Part shown: positions 45,333-54,019 of the stretch, one piece after another | How positions within the stretch are numbered: the first letter of the stretch is position 1 | Layout: each line of letters opens with the position of its first letter | DNA from: Streptomyces sp. MMBL 11-1 | GTDB lineage: Bacteria > Actinomycetota > Actinomycetes > Streptomycetales > Streptomycetaceae | NCBI RefSeq assembly: GCF_028622875.1 | Contig: NZ_CP117709.1 | Location: 4,901,001 to 4,965,000, forward strand | Reading direction: 5' to 3' | Length of the DNA stretch: 64,000 nucleotides | Program-made: the position numbers and the translations under genes | Notes under the pieces: generated by a model | Told to the model about the DNA's origin: nothing | What the model saw: the letters and a program-made list of their open reading frames with translations, nothing else | Database searches by the model: none

Positions 45333-45786
45333 GACCGGCATCTCCTTCCGTGGACCGCCTACCGGGTTAGCTGTCGGGTTCGGACGGAACGGAAGGCTGT
45401 CCTACGGTCCGGATGCGAGGTCACGGACCGATTCACCCCGGTTCTGCGTGTGGGTCCCCGGTTCCGGACTGCCAGGGAGGCAGGACGGATTCGGCAGAGG
45501 TGCCCGTCGGGCGTGGTTCGCCCCAGGGAGGTACGGGCCACCTGACCGAGCACGCTAGCCAACCGGCCCCGCCGCTGGGAAGGACGATGAGCGATATGCC
45601 CGATACATTTTCGTGACCTTTCCGGATCGGGGGCCGGGCACCCCCTCCGACCGGGCGCTCCTTCACGGAACGTCGACGTCCGCTCTCCGTGCGTACGGGT
45701 GAGGGGCGGGCGATTCCCCGGGGCGAGTGGCCGCTTCCCGGCTTCGGCAGCAGCTTGTCAGTCCGGCCGCCTAGACTCGGGAGGCG
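45333..45786. other. 454-bp region between NlpC/P60 gene 2 and pcrA
   Basis: Holds the ydaO riboswitch (45355-45520) of the minus-strand gene and, on the right, the pcrA promoter region. No short gene with a ribosome site was found. Confidence 0.6.
45355..45520 (-). promoter_or_regulatory. ydaO-yuaA (c-di-AMP) riboswitch
   Basis: The minus-strand leader contains hallmarks in order: CTGCCGAATCCGTC, CCGGAACCGGGGACCCAC, GGGGTGAATCGGTC, GGACCGTAGGACAGCC, then GAACCCGACAGCTAACCCGG and TAGGCGG just before the ribosome site. This is the pattern of ydaO elements known ahead of rpfA and NlpC genes in Streptomyces, which turn expression off when c-di-AMP binds. Limits are approximate. Confidence 0.9.
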
Positions 45787-48228
45787 ATGAGCAGCCTCTT
45801 TGACGACAGTTTCCTGACCGGCCTCCAGCCCGTGGAGGACGGCCCCCCGCCGCCCCCCGAGGACCACGCGCCCGAAGCGGTGCCGGAGGGACTCTTCGCG
45901 GGCGTCTACGACGCGCCCCCGCCGCCCCGGGACGGGTACTACCGGGACGGTCACGCGCGCCCGGTGATCGACTCCGCCGCGCTGCTCGACGGGCTGAACA
46001 CCGAGCAGCGCGCCGCCGTCGTGCACGCCGGGTCCCCGTTGCTCATCGTCGCCGGGGCCGGCTCCGGCAAGACCCGGGTCCTCACCCACCGCATCGCCCA
46101 CCTGCTGGCCGAGCGCGGGACGCACCCCGGGCAGATCCTCGCGATCACCTTCACCAACAAGGCCGCGGGCGAGATGAAGGAGCGCGTCGAGCAGCTCGTC
46201 GGCCCCCGGGCCAACGCGATGTGGGTCATGACCTTCCACAGCGCGTGCGTCCGCATCCTGCGCCGCGAGTCGAAGAAGCTCGGCTTCACCTCGTCGTTCT
46301 CGATCTACGACGCCGCCGACTCCAAGCGTCTGATGGCCCTGGTCTGCCGCGACCTCGACCTGGACCCGAAGCGGTTCCCGCCGAAGTCCTTCACCGCCAA
46401 GGTCTCCAACCTCAAGAACGAGCTCATCGACGAGGAGACCTTCGCCGGGCAGGCGGCGGATGGCTTCGAGAAGACCCTCGCCCAGGCGTACGCGCTCTAC
46501 CAGGCCCGCCTGCGCGAGGCCAACGCCCTGGACTTCGACGACATCATCATGACGACGGTCCACCTGCTCCAGGCCTTCCCGGACGTCGCCGAGCACTACC
46601 GCCGCCGCTTCCGCCACGTCCTCGTCGACGAGTACCAGGACACCAACCACGCCCAGTACACGCTGGTACGGGAGCTGGTCGGCCCGGCCGGGGAGGCCGA
46701 CGCCCCCGCCGAGCTGTGCGTGGTGGGCGACGCGGACCAGTCGATCTACGCCTTCCGGGGCGCGACCATCCGCAACATCCTCCAGTTCGAGGAGGACTAC
46801 CCGAGCGCGACGACGATCCTCCTGGAGCAGAACTACCGCTCCACGCAGACGATCCTCTCCGCCGCCAACGCGGTCATCGAGCGCAATGAGAGCCGCCGCC
46901 CGAAGAACCTCTGGACCAACGCCGGCGGCGGCGCCCGCATCACCGGCTACGTCGCCGACACCGAGCACGACGAGGCGCAGTTCGTCGCCGACGAGATCGA
47001 CCGGCTCACCGACGCGGGCGACGCCAAGGCGGGGGACGTCGCCGTCTTCTACCGGACCAACGCCCAGTCCCGTGTCTTCGAGGAGATCCTCATCCGCGTC
47101 GGCCTGCCCTACAAGGTCGTCGGCGGTGTGCGCTTCTACGAGCGCAAGGAGGTCCGGGACGTCCTGGCCTACCTCCGGGTCCTCGCCAACCCCGAGGACA
47201 CCGTCCCGCTGCGCCGCATCCTCAACGTCCCCAAGCGCGGCATCGGCGACCGCGCCGAAGCCATGATCGACGCCCTGTCGATGCGCGAGAAGATCTCCTT
47301 CCCGCAGGCGCTGCGCCGCGTCGACGAGGCGTACGGCATGGCCGCCCGCTCCTCCAACGCCGTCAAGCGCTTCAACACGCTGATGGAGGAGCTGCGCACG
47401 ATCGTCGAGTCCGGCGCCGGGCCCGCCGTCGTCCTGGAGGCGGTCCTGGAGCGCACGGGCTATCTCGCCGAGCTCCAGTCCTCCACCGACCCGCAGGACG
47501 AGACCCGCATCGAGAACCTTCAGGAACTCGCCGCCGTCGCCCTCGAATTCGAGCAGGAGCGCGCCGACGAGGAGGGCGCGGGCACGCTCGCGGAGTTCCT
47601 GGAGAAGGTCGCCCTCGTCGCCGACTCCGACCAGATCCCCGACGAGGACGAGGACGGCTCCGGCGTCATCACGCTGATGACCCTGCACACGGCGAAGGGC
47701 CTGGAGTTCCCGGTCGTCTTCCTCACCGGCATGGAGGACGGCGTCTTCCCGCACATGCGGGCCCTCGGCCAGACCAAGGAGCTGGAGGAGGAGCGCCGCC
47801 TCGCGTACGTCGGCATCACCCGCGCCCGTGAACGCCTCTATCTGACCCGGGCCGCGATGCGCAGCGCCTGGGGCCAGCCCTCGTACAACCCGCCCTCGCG
47901 GTTCCTGGAGGAGATCCCGGAACAGCACCTGGACTGGCGGCGCAAGGGCCCCATGGCCGCCCCCGCCGGGCCCACCTCCGGCATCACGTCCTCGCTGTCC
48001 TCCTCCCGCTCCCGCTCCGGCCCCTCGGGCTTCGCGACCCGGCGCGGCGGTGCGGAGAAGCCGACGGTCACCCTGGTGGCCGGGGACCGGGTCACGCACG
48101 ACCAGTTCGGGCTCGGCACGGTGACGGCCGTCGAGGGCTTCGGCGACCAGGCCAAGGCGACGGTCGACTTCGGCGACGAGCGCCCGAAGAAGCTCCTCCT
48201 GCGGTACGCACCGGTCGAGAAGCTGTAG
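45787..48228 (+). CDS. pcrA: ATP-dependent DNA helicase PcrA/UvrD
   Basis: 813 residues of helicase superfamily 1A. A long Pro-rich head (1-60) precedes LNTEQRAAVVHAGSPLLIVAGAGSGKT (Walker A), TFTNKAAGEMKERV, VDEYQDTN (Walker B with DEYQD), VGDADQSIYAFRGA and QNYRSTQTIL (motif IV region), and TLHTAKGLEFPVVFLTG (motif VI area). The C-terminal segment has a helicase-tail domain (VTLVAGDRVTHDQFGLGTVTAVEGF). It unwinds DNA in repair and may displace RNA polymerase. The GTG/ATG choice is ATG 45787 after GGGAGGCG. Synteny with uvrD1 of M. tuberculosis is clear. A very strong terminator follows. Confidence 0.97.
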   Translation: MSSLFDDSFLTGLQPVEDGPPPPPEDHAPEAVPEGLFAGVYDAPPPPRDGYYRDGHARPVIDSAALLDGLNTEQRAAVVHAGSPLLIVAGAGSGKTRVLTHRIAHLLAERGTHPGQILAITFTNKAAGEMKERVEQLVGPRANAMWVMTFHSACVRILRRESKKLGFTSSFSIYDAADSKRLMALVCRDLDLDPKRFPPKSFTAKVSNLKNELIDEETFAGQAADGFEKTLAQAYALYQARLREANALDFDDIIMTTVHLLQAFPDVAEHYRRRFRHVLVDEYQDTNHAQYTLVRELVGPAGEADAPAELCVVGDADQSIYAFRGATIRNILQFEEDYPSATTILLEQNYRSTQTILSAANAVIERNESRRPKNLWTNAGGGARITGYVADTEHDEAQFVADEIDRLTDAGDAKAGDVAVFYRTNAQSRVFEEILIRVGLPYKVVGGVRFYERKEVRDVLAYLRVLANPEDTVPLRRILNVPKRGIGDRAEAMIDALSMREKISFPQALRRVDEAYGMAARSSNAVKRFNTLMEELRTIVESGAGPAVVLEAVLERTGYLAELQSSTDPQDETRIENLQELAAVALEFEQERADEEGAGTLAEFLEKVALVADSDQIPDEDEDGSGVITLMTLHTAKGLEFPVVFLTGMEDGVFPHMRALGQTKELEEERRLAYVGITRARERLYLTRAAMRSAWGQPSYNPPSRFLEEIPEQHLDWRRKGPMAAPAGPTSGITSSLSSSRSRSGPSGFATRRGGAEKPTVTLVAGDRVTHDQFGLGTVTAVEGFGDQAKATVDFGDERPKKLLLRYAPVEKL

Positions 48229-48266
48229 TCCGGCCGGCCGCCGAGGCGGGCCGGCCCGGGCCGGGC

Positions 48267-48324
48267 CGGACAGACGGAAGCGGGTGGGAGGGCCGAGGCC
48301 CTCCCACCCGCTTCCGTCTGTCCG
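48267..48324. terminator. Very strong bidirectional terminator after pcrA
   Basis: A perfect 27-bp stem (48267-48293 with 48298-48324) with a 4-base loop, CGAG. It lies 39 bases past pcrA and just before the end of the convergent M23 gene (48341). Confidence 0.9.
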
Positions 48325-48340
48325 TTCTGGTGGTTCCGTC

Positions 48341-50122
48341 TCAGCTCGGGTCGACGCCCTTGCTGCGCAGCCACGCCAGCGGGTCGATCGCCGAGCCGCC
48401 GCCGGGCCGGACCTCGAAGTGCAGGTGCGGACCGGTGGAGTTGCCCGAGTTACCGGAGTACGCGATGACGTCACCGGCCTTCACCGGGCCCGAGCGGATC
48501 TTGGTGCTGCTGAGGTGGCAGTACCAGGTCTCGGTGCCGTCGGCGGCGGTCACGATGGCCATGACCCCGTAGGCGCTGTTCAGCTGGGTGCGCACGGTGC
48601 CGTCGGTCGCGGCCATCACCGGAGTGCCGTACGAGACGGGGAAGTCGATGCCCGTGTGCACGGACATCCAGTTGACGCCCGCCTGACCGTAGTAGGCGCT
48701 CAGCCCGTGCTGCTTGACCGGCAGGACGAACTTGGGCCGCAGCGCCTCACGGCGTGCGGCCTCCTCCTCGCGCTTCTTCTTCTCCGCTGCCTGCCGCTCC
48801 CGCAGGTCGAGGCGCTCCTGGGTGCGGCTCGCGCGCTCACGGAAGTCGTCGCTGCCCTCGGAGAGCTGCTCCAACTGGCTGTCCAGCCGGTTGTTCGCGG
48901 CGACCGGCTTGACCGTGCTGGGGTCGGCGACCGCCAGTGAGGTGGTCGTCTCCTCCGGCTTCTCGTCGCCGCCGGGCATCCCGCCGACGGAGGCGGCGGC
49001 GATGCCAGCGACGCTCATCACGCAGGCGGAGGGCACCGCGACGGTCAGCAGGGCGGAACGCTTGGCGGGGGTACGCCGACGGGCCCGGCTACGGGGAGCG
49101 GGGGGACGGGCGGCGGTGCGGTTCGCGGAGCGCGGGGCGGGGAAGCCGTCCCCGGCGTCCGGCTCCGGCGCGGCGTCCGGCGGGAGGACGGCGAACGCGG
49201 CGGTGGAGGAGAGGCCGGTGTCCTGCTCGTCCGCCGTCCCGTCCTGCTCGGCCGCCGCTTCGGGCGCCGCCGCGTCGGCCTGCTGCTGTTCGTACAGGGA
49301 GTGCGACGTCTGTTCGGGTTCGTACGCGGTGTCCCCGGGCGTGGCGCCGGAGTTCCACGCGGTGGCGTCGTAGGCGCCCGTGTCGTACGTACCCGTGCCG
49401 TACGCGCCGGTCGCGTACGCGCCGGTGTCATGCGAACCGGTGTCGTGCGCACCGGCGTCGTGCTGGCCCGTGTCGAACGTGCCGGTGGTGAACGCGGTGG
49501 TGGCGTACGTGCCGGTGTCGGCGGCGACGGCCGCCGTGCCGTACGCGCCGGTCGGATACGACCCGGTCTCGTAGGAGTCGGTGCCGTGGGCGTCGCCCGT
49601 CCCGTACGCCGTGCCGGCCGGGTACGTCCCGGTGTCGTAGGTGTCGTACGAGCCCGTCTCGTATGCCCCGGTGTCGTACGCGTCCGTGGCGTACGCGGTG
49701 TCCGTGCCGTACGGGGCCGGGGGGAAGCCGGCGGTGGGGAACGCGCCGGTGTCGGCGGTCGCCCACTGGCCGCTCAGGTCCTGTTCGGTGACCTGTTGCC
49801 AGGCCCCGGAGGTGTCCCACTGCTGCGGGGCCTGCTGCTCCTGGGCGGCGTAACCGTCGTAGGCGGGCGTCTGCTGTGCGCCGGTGTCGGTGTTCCACGC
49901 GGAGGAGTCGTACGGGCCGCTGTGGTCCGGCCGGCCGGTCGCGTACGCGGTGTCGTAGCCGGTGCCGTAGGTGCTGTCGCCGTATCCGGCGGCGGGGTGA
50001 CCCGTGGTGTGGCCGGTGTCGTGGCCGCCCGGAAGGGAGCCGAAGAGCGGGTCGGTGTCGAAGCCGCCGGTCGATCGGTCGTCGTACCCGACAGGCCCGG
50101 CGTGGGGGTGCTGGTCGTTCAC
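48341..50122 (-). CDS. M23 peptidase with long repetitive cytoplasmic head
   Basis: 593 residues from GTG 50122. Residues about 1-335 are disordered and full of Thr-Gly-x-Tyr units, with no signal peptide. One membrane helix (about 361-385, LLTVAVPSACVMSVAGIAAAS) is followed by a coiled coil (about 420-470) and a LytM/M23 domain with HTGIDFPVSYGTPVMAA and HLHFEVRPGGGS. The zinc ligands (H-x3-D and H-x-H) are present, so it should be an active glycyl or peptidoglycan endopeptidase on the outer face. GAGAGAGAAG lies before the GTG. The homologue in M. tuberculosis (Rv0950c) is also next to uvrD1, without the long head as far as I recall. Confidence 0.88.
   Translation of the reverse strand: MNDQHPHAGPVGYDDRSTGGFDTDPLFGSLPGGHDTGHTTGHPAAGYGDSTYGTGYDTAYATGRPDHSGPYDSSAWNTDTGAQQTPAYDGYAAQEQQAPQQWDTSGAWQQVTEQDLSGQWATADTGAFPTAGFPPAPYGTDTAYATDAYDTGAYETGSYDTYDTGTYPAGTAYGTGDAHGTDSYETGSYPTGAYGTAAVAADTGTYATTAFTTGTFDTGQHDAGAHDTGSHDTGAYATGAYGTGTYDTGAYDATAWNSGATPGDTAYEPEQTSHSLYEQQQADAAAPEAAAEQDGTADEQDTGLSSTAAFAVLPPDAAPEPDAGDGFPAPRSANRTAARPPAPRSRARRRTPAKRSALLTVAVPSACVMSVAGIAAASVGGMPGGDEKPEETTTSLAVADPSTVKPVAANNRLDSQLEQLSEGSDDFRERASRTQERLDLRERQAAEKKKREEEAARREALRPKFVLPVKQHGLSAYYGQAGVNWMSVHTGIDFPVSYGTPVMAATDGTVRTQLNSAYGVMAIVTAADGTETWYCHLSSTKIRSGPVKAGDVIAYSGNSGNSTGPHLHFEVRPGGGSAIDPLAWLRSKGVDPS
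49360..49720 (-). repeat. Degenerate TG-x-Y repeat region in M23 peptidase head
   Basis: About 20 copies of a 6-7 residue unit (forms include DTGAYE, DTGTYP, GTGTYD, HDTGSH) in the N-terminal half of the M23 protein. In DNA these are 15-21-bp units around CGGTGTCGTACGC. Units vary, so they are old. Confidence 0.65.
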
Positions 50123-50325
50123 CAACTTCTCTCTCGCCTCGGCAGCAGGACTGTTCTGGATCCCGTCAGGGGGTCCCAGGGGGAAGCAGTGGCCGCGACT
50201 GTACCCGGCGGTATGTGAGGACGACAATCTTCGACAGGTTTTGCGTTCGCAGGAAACGGGCAATCGGCCGACTTTCGGTGGACGGCAGACGCAGCCTTGG
50301 CTCTACGTTCGAGTGGTGTTCTATT

Positions 50326-51291
50326 TCAGGCCGCGGAAGTCGCCCCGGTGCGGGGCCCGGCGGCGGTGGCGGTGCCCTCTTCGGCCTCCGGCGCCTCAAG
50401 AGCCTCACGGATCGCGGCGGCCACCGTCGGGTGCACGGGCAGCGCGAGGTGTCCGACGCCGGTGACACGTACGTTCACCGCGTCGAGATCGGGATGATCG
50501 ACGCACGCGGTTTCCACGGGCACCATCACCTGGTCCAACTCGCTCCAGAAGCTCACGAACCGGGTACGGCAGCCGGGTGCGGGGGTGCGCAGCTCCTCGA
50601 TCACGGAGGAACCTCCGCGCATCTGACGCACGATGGGGTGAATGCCTGCCCCGGGGGCGACGGCGGTGCCCCCGTGCGGGGTTCCGAGCGTCACCAGGGT
50701 GCGCACCCGCCGGTCACCGCCGAGTCGCTGTACGTAATACCGGGCGATCAGGCCGCCGAGGCTGTGCCCGACGACGTCGACCCGGCTGTGCCCGGTGCGC
50801 ACGCAGATCTCCTCCACATGCCGCCCGAGCAGTTCGGCGGCGGTACGGATGTCGCGTGTCAGCGGGGAGTAGTTGAGGGATTCCAGGTGGCGATGGCCGT
50901 GCCGGGTCAGCGCGCGCCGCAGGACGACGAACACGGAGCGGTTGTCGATGAAGCCGTGCAGCAGGACGACGGGCGGCGCGGCAGCGGCCGCGACCGGCAG
51001 GGCGGTGGCCGGGTGGCCGGTGGCCGGCCGGGGAGCTGCTCCGCCCCCGTCGGTGTGGTCGGCGCCGGTGCCCGCCGGGCGTGGCGTCGGGCCGGGCGGC
51101 GGGGGACGCTCCGGGGTGAGGCCGAAGGGGTAGGCGACCAGATGTCCGGCGAGGACGGCCAGCTCCAGCGCGGTGGCGCCGAGCAGCGCGGACGACATCC
51201 GGGGGCCCGGCAGGCGGGGGAGGCGGGGCACCGGGGAAAGAAGCAGGCGGGAGAGGCGGGGCAACGGGGGAAGAAGAGGGAGGAGCTTCAC
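50326..51291 (-). CDS. Secreted or membrane-anchored lipase/esterase
   Basis: 321 residues. The first 60 include LLLSPVPRLPRLPGPR and ALELAVLAGHLVAYPFG, a likely signal anchor. The alpha/beta hydrolase core has VVLLHGFIDNRSVFVVLRRAL, the nucleophile elbow GHSLGG (Ser), TLGTPHGGT and a late His (GVGHLALPVHP). It is like Streptomyces lipases of the LipA/triacylglycerol class (PF01674). It is divergent from the icmB gene. Start GTG 51291 with GGAGG at 7 bases. Substrate unknown. Confidence 0.85.
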   Translation of the reverse strand: MKLLPLLPPLPRLSRLLLSPVPRLPRLPGPRMSSALLGATALELAVLAGHLVAYPFGLTPERPPPPGPTPRPAGTGADHTDGGGAAPRPATGHPATALPVAAAAAPPVVLLHGFIDNRSVFVVLRRALTRHGHRHLESLNYSPLTRDIRTAAELLGRHVEEICVRTGHSRVDVVGHSLGGLIARYYVQRLGGDRRVRTLVTLGTPHGGTAVAPGAGIHPIVRQMRGGSSVIEELRTPAPGCRTRFVSFWSELDQVMVPVETACVDHPDLDAVNVRVTGVGHLALPVHPTVAAAIREALEAPEAEEGTATAAGPRTGATSAA

Positions 51292-51651
51292 GGGCCGGCC
51301 TCCTGCACTGGCGTACGGGGAGGCGGCTCCCGTCCCCGTACGCCCTCATGGGGTGTCGGCACGACGGCCGGGCCGCCGCGGGGCCGGTGACGGCCGCACG
51401 GCACGGGGTCCGTACCACCGTGCCGCGCGGCTGGCGGCGCGGTGGTACGGAGACCTCGTAGCGGCTCCCCTTGCGCCGGACCCCGCGCGGCCGGAACGCC
51501 GCGTGGCACGGGGGACGACGCCTGGCGAACATGTCCCATGTGTGATTTCCCCCTCCCCGCCTGCCGCGAAACAGCGCCTTGCGGGATGCTGTGGATAACG
51601 TTCGTTCACATCCCCGGCCCTTCAGGCGCGGGAGACCAGGTGGAGGCAGTG

Positions 51652-52065
51652 ATGGGTGTGACCGGTCCGATCCGTGTGGTGGTGGCCAAGCCGGGACTCG
51701 ACGGCCACGACCGCGGGGCCAAAGTCATCGCGCGGGCGTTGCGGGACGCCGGTATGGAGGTGATCTACACGGGGCTCCACCAGACGCCCGAGCAGATCGT
51801 CGACACGGCGATCCAGGAGGACGCCGACGCCATCGGCCTCTCGATCCTCTCCGGGGCGCACAACACACTGTTCGCCAAGGTGATCGAGCTGCTGAAGGAG
51901 CGGGAGGCGGAGGACATCAAGGTGTTCGGCGGCGGGATCATCCCGGAGGACGACATCGCACCGCTGAAGGAGCTGGGCGTCGCCGAGCTGTTCACCCCGG
52001 GGGCGACGACGACCGAGATCGTCACGTGGGTCAACGCCAACGTCCGCCAGGCCGCCCAGGCCTGA
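51652..52065 (+). CDS. icmB: Isobutyryl-CoA mutase small (B12-binding) subunit
   Basis: 137 residues. The base-off cobalamin site is intact: DGHDRG at 17-22 (D-x-H-x2-G), SILSGA and GGGIIPE. In S. coelicolor the small subunit pairs with a separate IcmA to interconvert isobutyryl- and n-butyryl-CoA, feeding polyketide and fatty acid precursors. IcmA is not in this window. ATG 51652 is chosen after GGTGGAGG; GTG 51649 is also in frame. It is divergent from the lipase and convergent with the DUF5691 gene. Position matches SCO4800. Confidence 0.9.
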   Translation: MGVTGPIRVVVAKPGLDGHDRGAKVIARALRDAGMEVIYTGLHQTPEQIVDTAIQEDADAIGLSILSGAHNTLFAKVIELLKEREAEDIKVFGGGIIPEDDIAPLKELGVAELFTPGATTTEIVTWVNANVRQAAQA

Positions 52066-52079
52066 ACGCCGACCCCGGA

Positions 52080-52105
52080 GCGGGCCCCCTGCGCACGGGG
52101 CCCGC
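52080..52105. terminator. Terminator after icmB
   Basis: GCGGGCCCC and GGGGCCCGC form a 9-bp stem with an 8-base loop 14 bases after the stop; the convergent DUF5691 gene ends 100 bases further on. Confidence 0.65.
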
Positions 52106-52208
52106 GCGGGCGGCGGCTCCGTCGCCACTCCAGCAAGTCGACGCCGCTCCTGTCTCGTCGCTCCTACTCGTGGCTCGTGGCCCGTGTCCTGTGGCTCCGG
52201 TCACGGCA

Positions 52209-53885
52209 TCAGGTCATCAGTTCCGCCTCCATCGCGGCGCGCAGCCGCAGGGTGGAGACCAGGCGCTGGAAGGCCTCCGACCAGTAGCCGCCCGCCCCCG
52301 GCGACGCCCCCTCCTGTTCGTCCTGGGCGGCCGTCAGGACCTCCAGCCGGTCGGCCTCGGCCGGATCCAGGCAGCGTTCCGCGAGGCCCATCACTCCGCT
52401 GAAGCTCCATGGATAACTTCCGCCGTCCCGGGCGATGTCGAGAGCGTCGACCACCGCGCGCCCGAGCGGCCCGGCCCAGGGGACCGTGCACACCCCGAGC
52501 AGCTGGAACGCCTCCGAGAGGCCGTGCGCGGCGATGAACGCGGCCACCCAGGAAGCGCGTTCGGCCTGGTCCAGGATCGCGAGGAGCTTCGAGCGCTCGG
52601 CGATCGAGGCCGTCCCGGGGCCGCTCGCCGGGGGTGCCGAGGGGCGCCCGAGCAGGGCTCGGGCCCACCGCGGATTCCGCTGTCGCACGGCCGCCCGACA
52701 CCAGGCGGCGTGCAGCTCGCCCGCCCAGTCGTCGGCGACGGGCAGGGCCACGATCTCCTCGGCGGGACGCCCGCCGAACCGCCGCTCCCAGACGTCGAGC
52801 GGGGTGGCTTCCACCAACTGGCCAAGCCACCAGGACCGTTCGCCCCGGCCGGTTGGTGGGACCGCGGCGACGCCGTCGCGCTGCATTCCCGCGTCGCACT
52901 CGTGCGGTGCCTCCACGGATATGGAGGCGATGTCCCCCGTACGGTCCAGGTTCACGCAGGACGTCGCGCGGGCCGCCATCCGTCCGGCGAGCGCCGACTC
53001 GGGCAGGGCGGACAGCAGTTCGGCGGCGGTGGCGCGGACGTTGCGGCTGCGGTCGGACAGGGCCTGCTCCAGGAACGGTTCGTCGTCGCCCCCGAGCCCG
53101 GACCGCAGGGAGTCCAGGAACATCAGCCGGTCCTCGGCCCGTTCGGCCGGCCAGGTGGTGGCGAGCAGGGCGAGCGCGGCGGGCGGATCCTGCGCCCGTA
53201 CGGCGTCGAGCAGCGCGACCCGTTCCGCGAACAGTCCCTCCTCCCACAGCCGGCCCACCGCTTCCGGATCCGCGATGTCGGGGTGGAGCGCGCCGCTCGC
53301 CGCGCCCCGCAGGGCGAACTTCCAGTCGGGATTCAGCCCGGCCAGCCACAGACCGCGCGGCCCGGCGAACGCGAGCGCCTGCGGGCGCAGGTCCGTACGG
53401 GCGCGGGCGGCGTCCAGCAGCGCCGGCAACAGGGCCGCCGGGGCGCGGAAACCCTTCCGGTTGGCGGTGGCCAGCCACTGCGGAATCAGCTCGGTGAGGT
53501 CGGGTGCCGCACCGCGCCGCCCGCCGCCCGAAGGCGCGGCACGGCCGTCCAGCAGGTGGGCGAGCCTGCGCCGGGCGGCCTCGGGGAGCGCAGGCCGGGG
53601 ATCCGGGGCTGCGGGCTCGGGCCGCGCCTCCGGCACGGCCGGCAGCAGCCCGGCCCGCTGCCGCACGGTGTGCAGCGCGGCGGCGTGCAGCAGGGCCGCC
53701 GGAGCATCGGCCGGTACGGGGCCGCCGCGTGGCGTCGGAGGACGGCGGTCGGTGCCCAGGAGCGCCGAGGTGACCAGCTCCTCCCAGGGGAGGGAGCCGA
53801 CGGAGGCGTGAGCGGTGGCCGCCGTGGCGGCATCGGTATCGGTATCGGTATCGGTGGTTGCGGTGGGGCTGGTCGTGCGAGGCAT
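52209..53885 (-). CDS. DUF5691 family protein of MoxR/VWA system
   Basis: 558 residues with no membrane helix. It begins MPRTTSPTATTDTDT, then a WEELVTSALLGTDRR segment typical of DUF5691 (name from memory), followed by helical repeat-like blocks (RNVRATAAELLSALPE is HEAT-like). No catalytic motif is recognised. It follows the SWIM gene on the same strand with a gap of about 130 bases, and the pair is divergent from the MoxR genes. The start at 53885 has GGAGGGGAAAG before it. A hexanucleotide run (GGTATC) at 53830-53857 codes DTDTDT. Function unknown; co-occurrence with MoxR/VWA suggests a partner or substrate. Confidence 0.8.
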   Translation of the reverse strand: MPRTTSPTATTDTDTDTDAATAATAHASVGSLPWEELVTSALLGTDRRPPTPRGGPVPADAPAALLHAAALHTVRQRAGLLPAVPEARPEPAAPDPRPALPEAARRRLAHLLDGRAAPSGGGRRGAAPDLTELIPQWLATANRKGFRAPAALLPALLDAARARTDLRPQALAFAGPRGLWLAGLNPDWKFALRGAASGALHPDIADPEAVGRLWEEGLFAERVALLDAVRAQDPPAALALLATTWPAERAEDRLMFLDSLRSGLGGDDEPFLEQALSDRSRNVRATAAELLSALPESALAGRMAARATSCVNLDRTGDIASISVEAPHECDAGMQRDGVAAVPPTGRGERSWWLGQLVEATPLDVWERRFGGRPAEEIVALPVADDWAGELHAAWCRAAVRQRNPRWARALLGRPSAPPASGPGTASIAERSKLLAILDQAERASWVAAFIAAHGLSEAFQLLGVCTVPWAGPLGRAVVDALDIARDGGSYPWSFSGVMGLAERCLDPAEADRLEVLTAAQDEQEGASPGAGGYWSEAFQRLVSTLRLRAAMEAELMT

Positions 53886-54019
53886 CTTTCCCCTCCAGCG
53901 GCGGAAATGCGCGGATGTCGGACTGGGGCGGGCTGCACCGGGGGCTGCTGGTGCGCCGGGCGAGATATCGGTGCGCCGGGCGGGGTGCGGCGAGGCGGGC
54001 GGGGCGTGGCGCGGCCTGG

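Noticed and set aside
45339..45341. ATG 45341 as the start of NlpC/P60 gene 2
   Set aside because: AAGGAG directly touches it, leaving no spacing. The TTG at 45332 has 9-base spacing and opens the family ASHRK motif.
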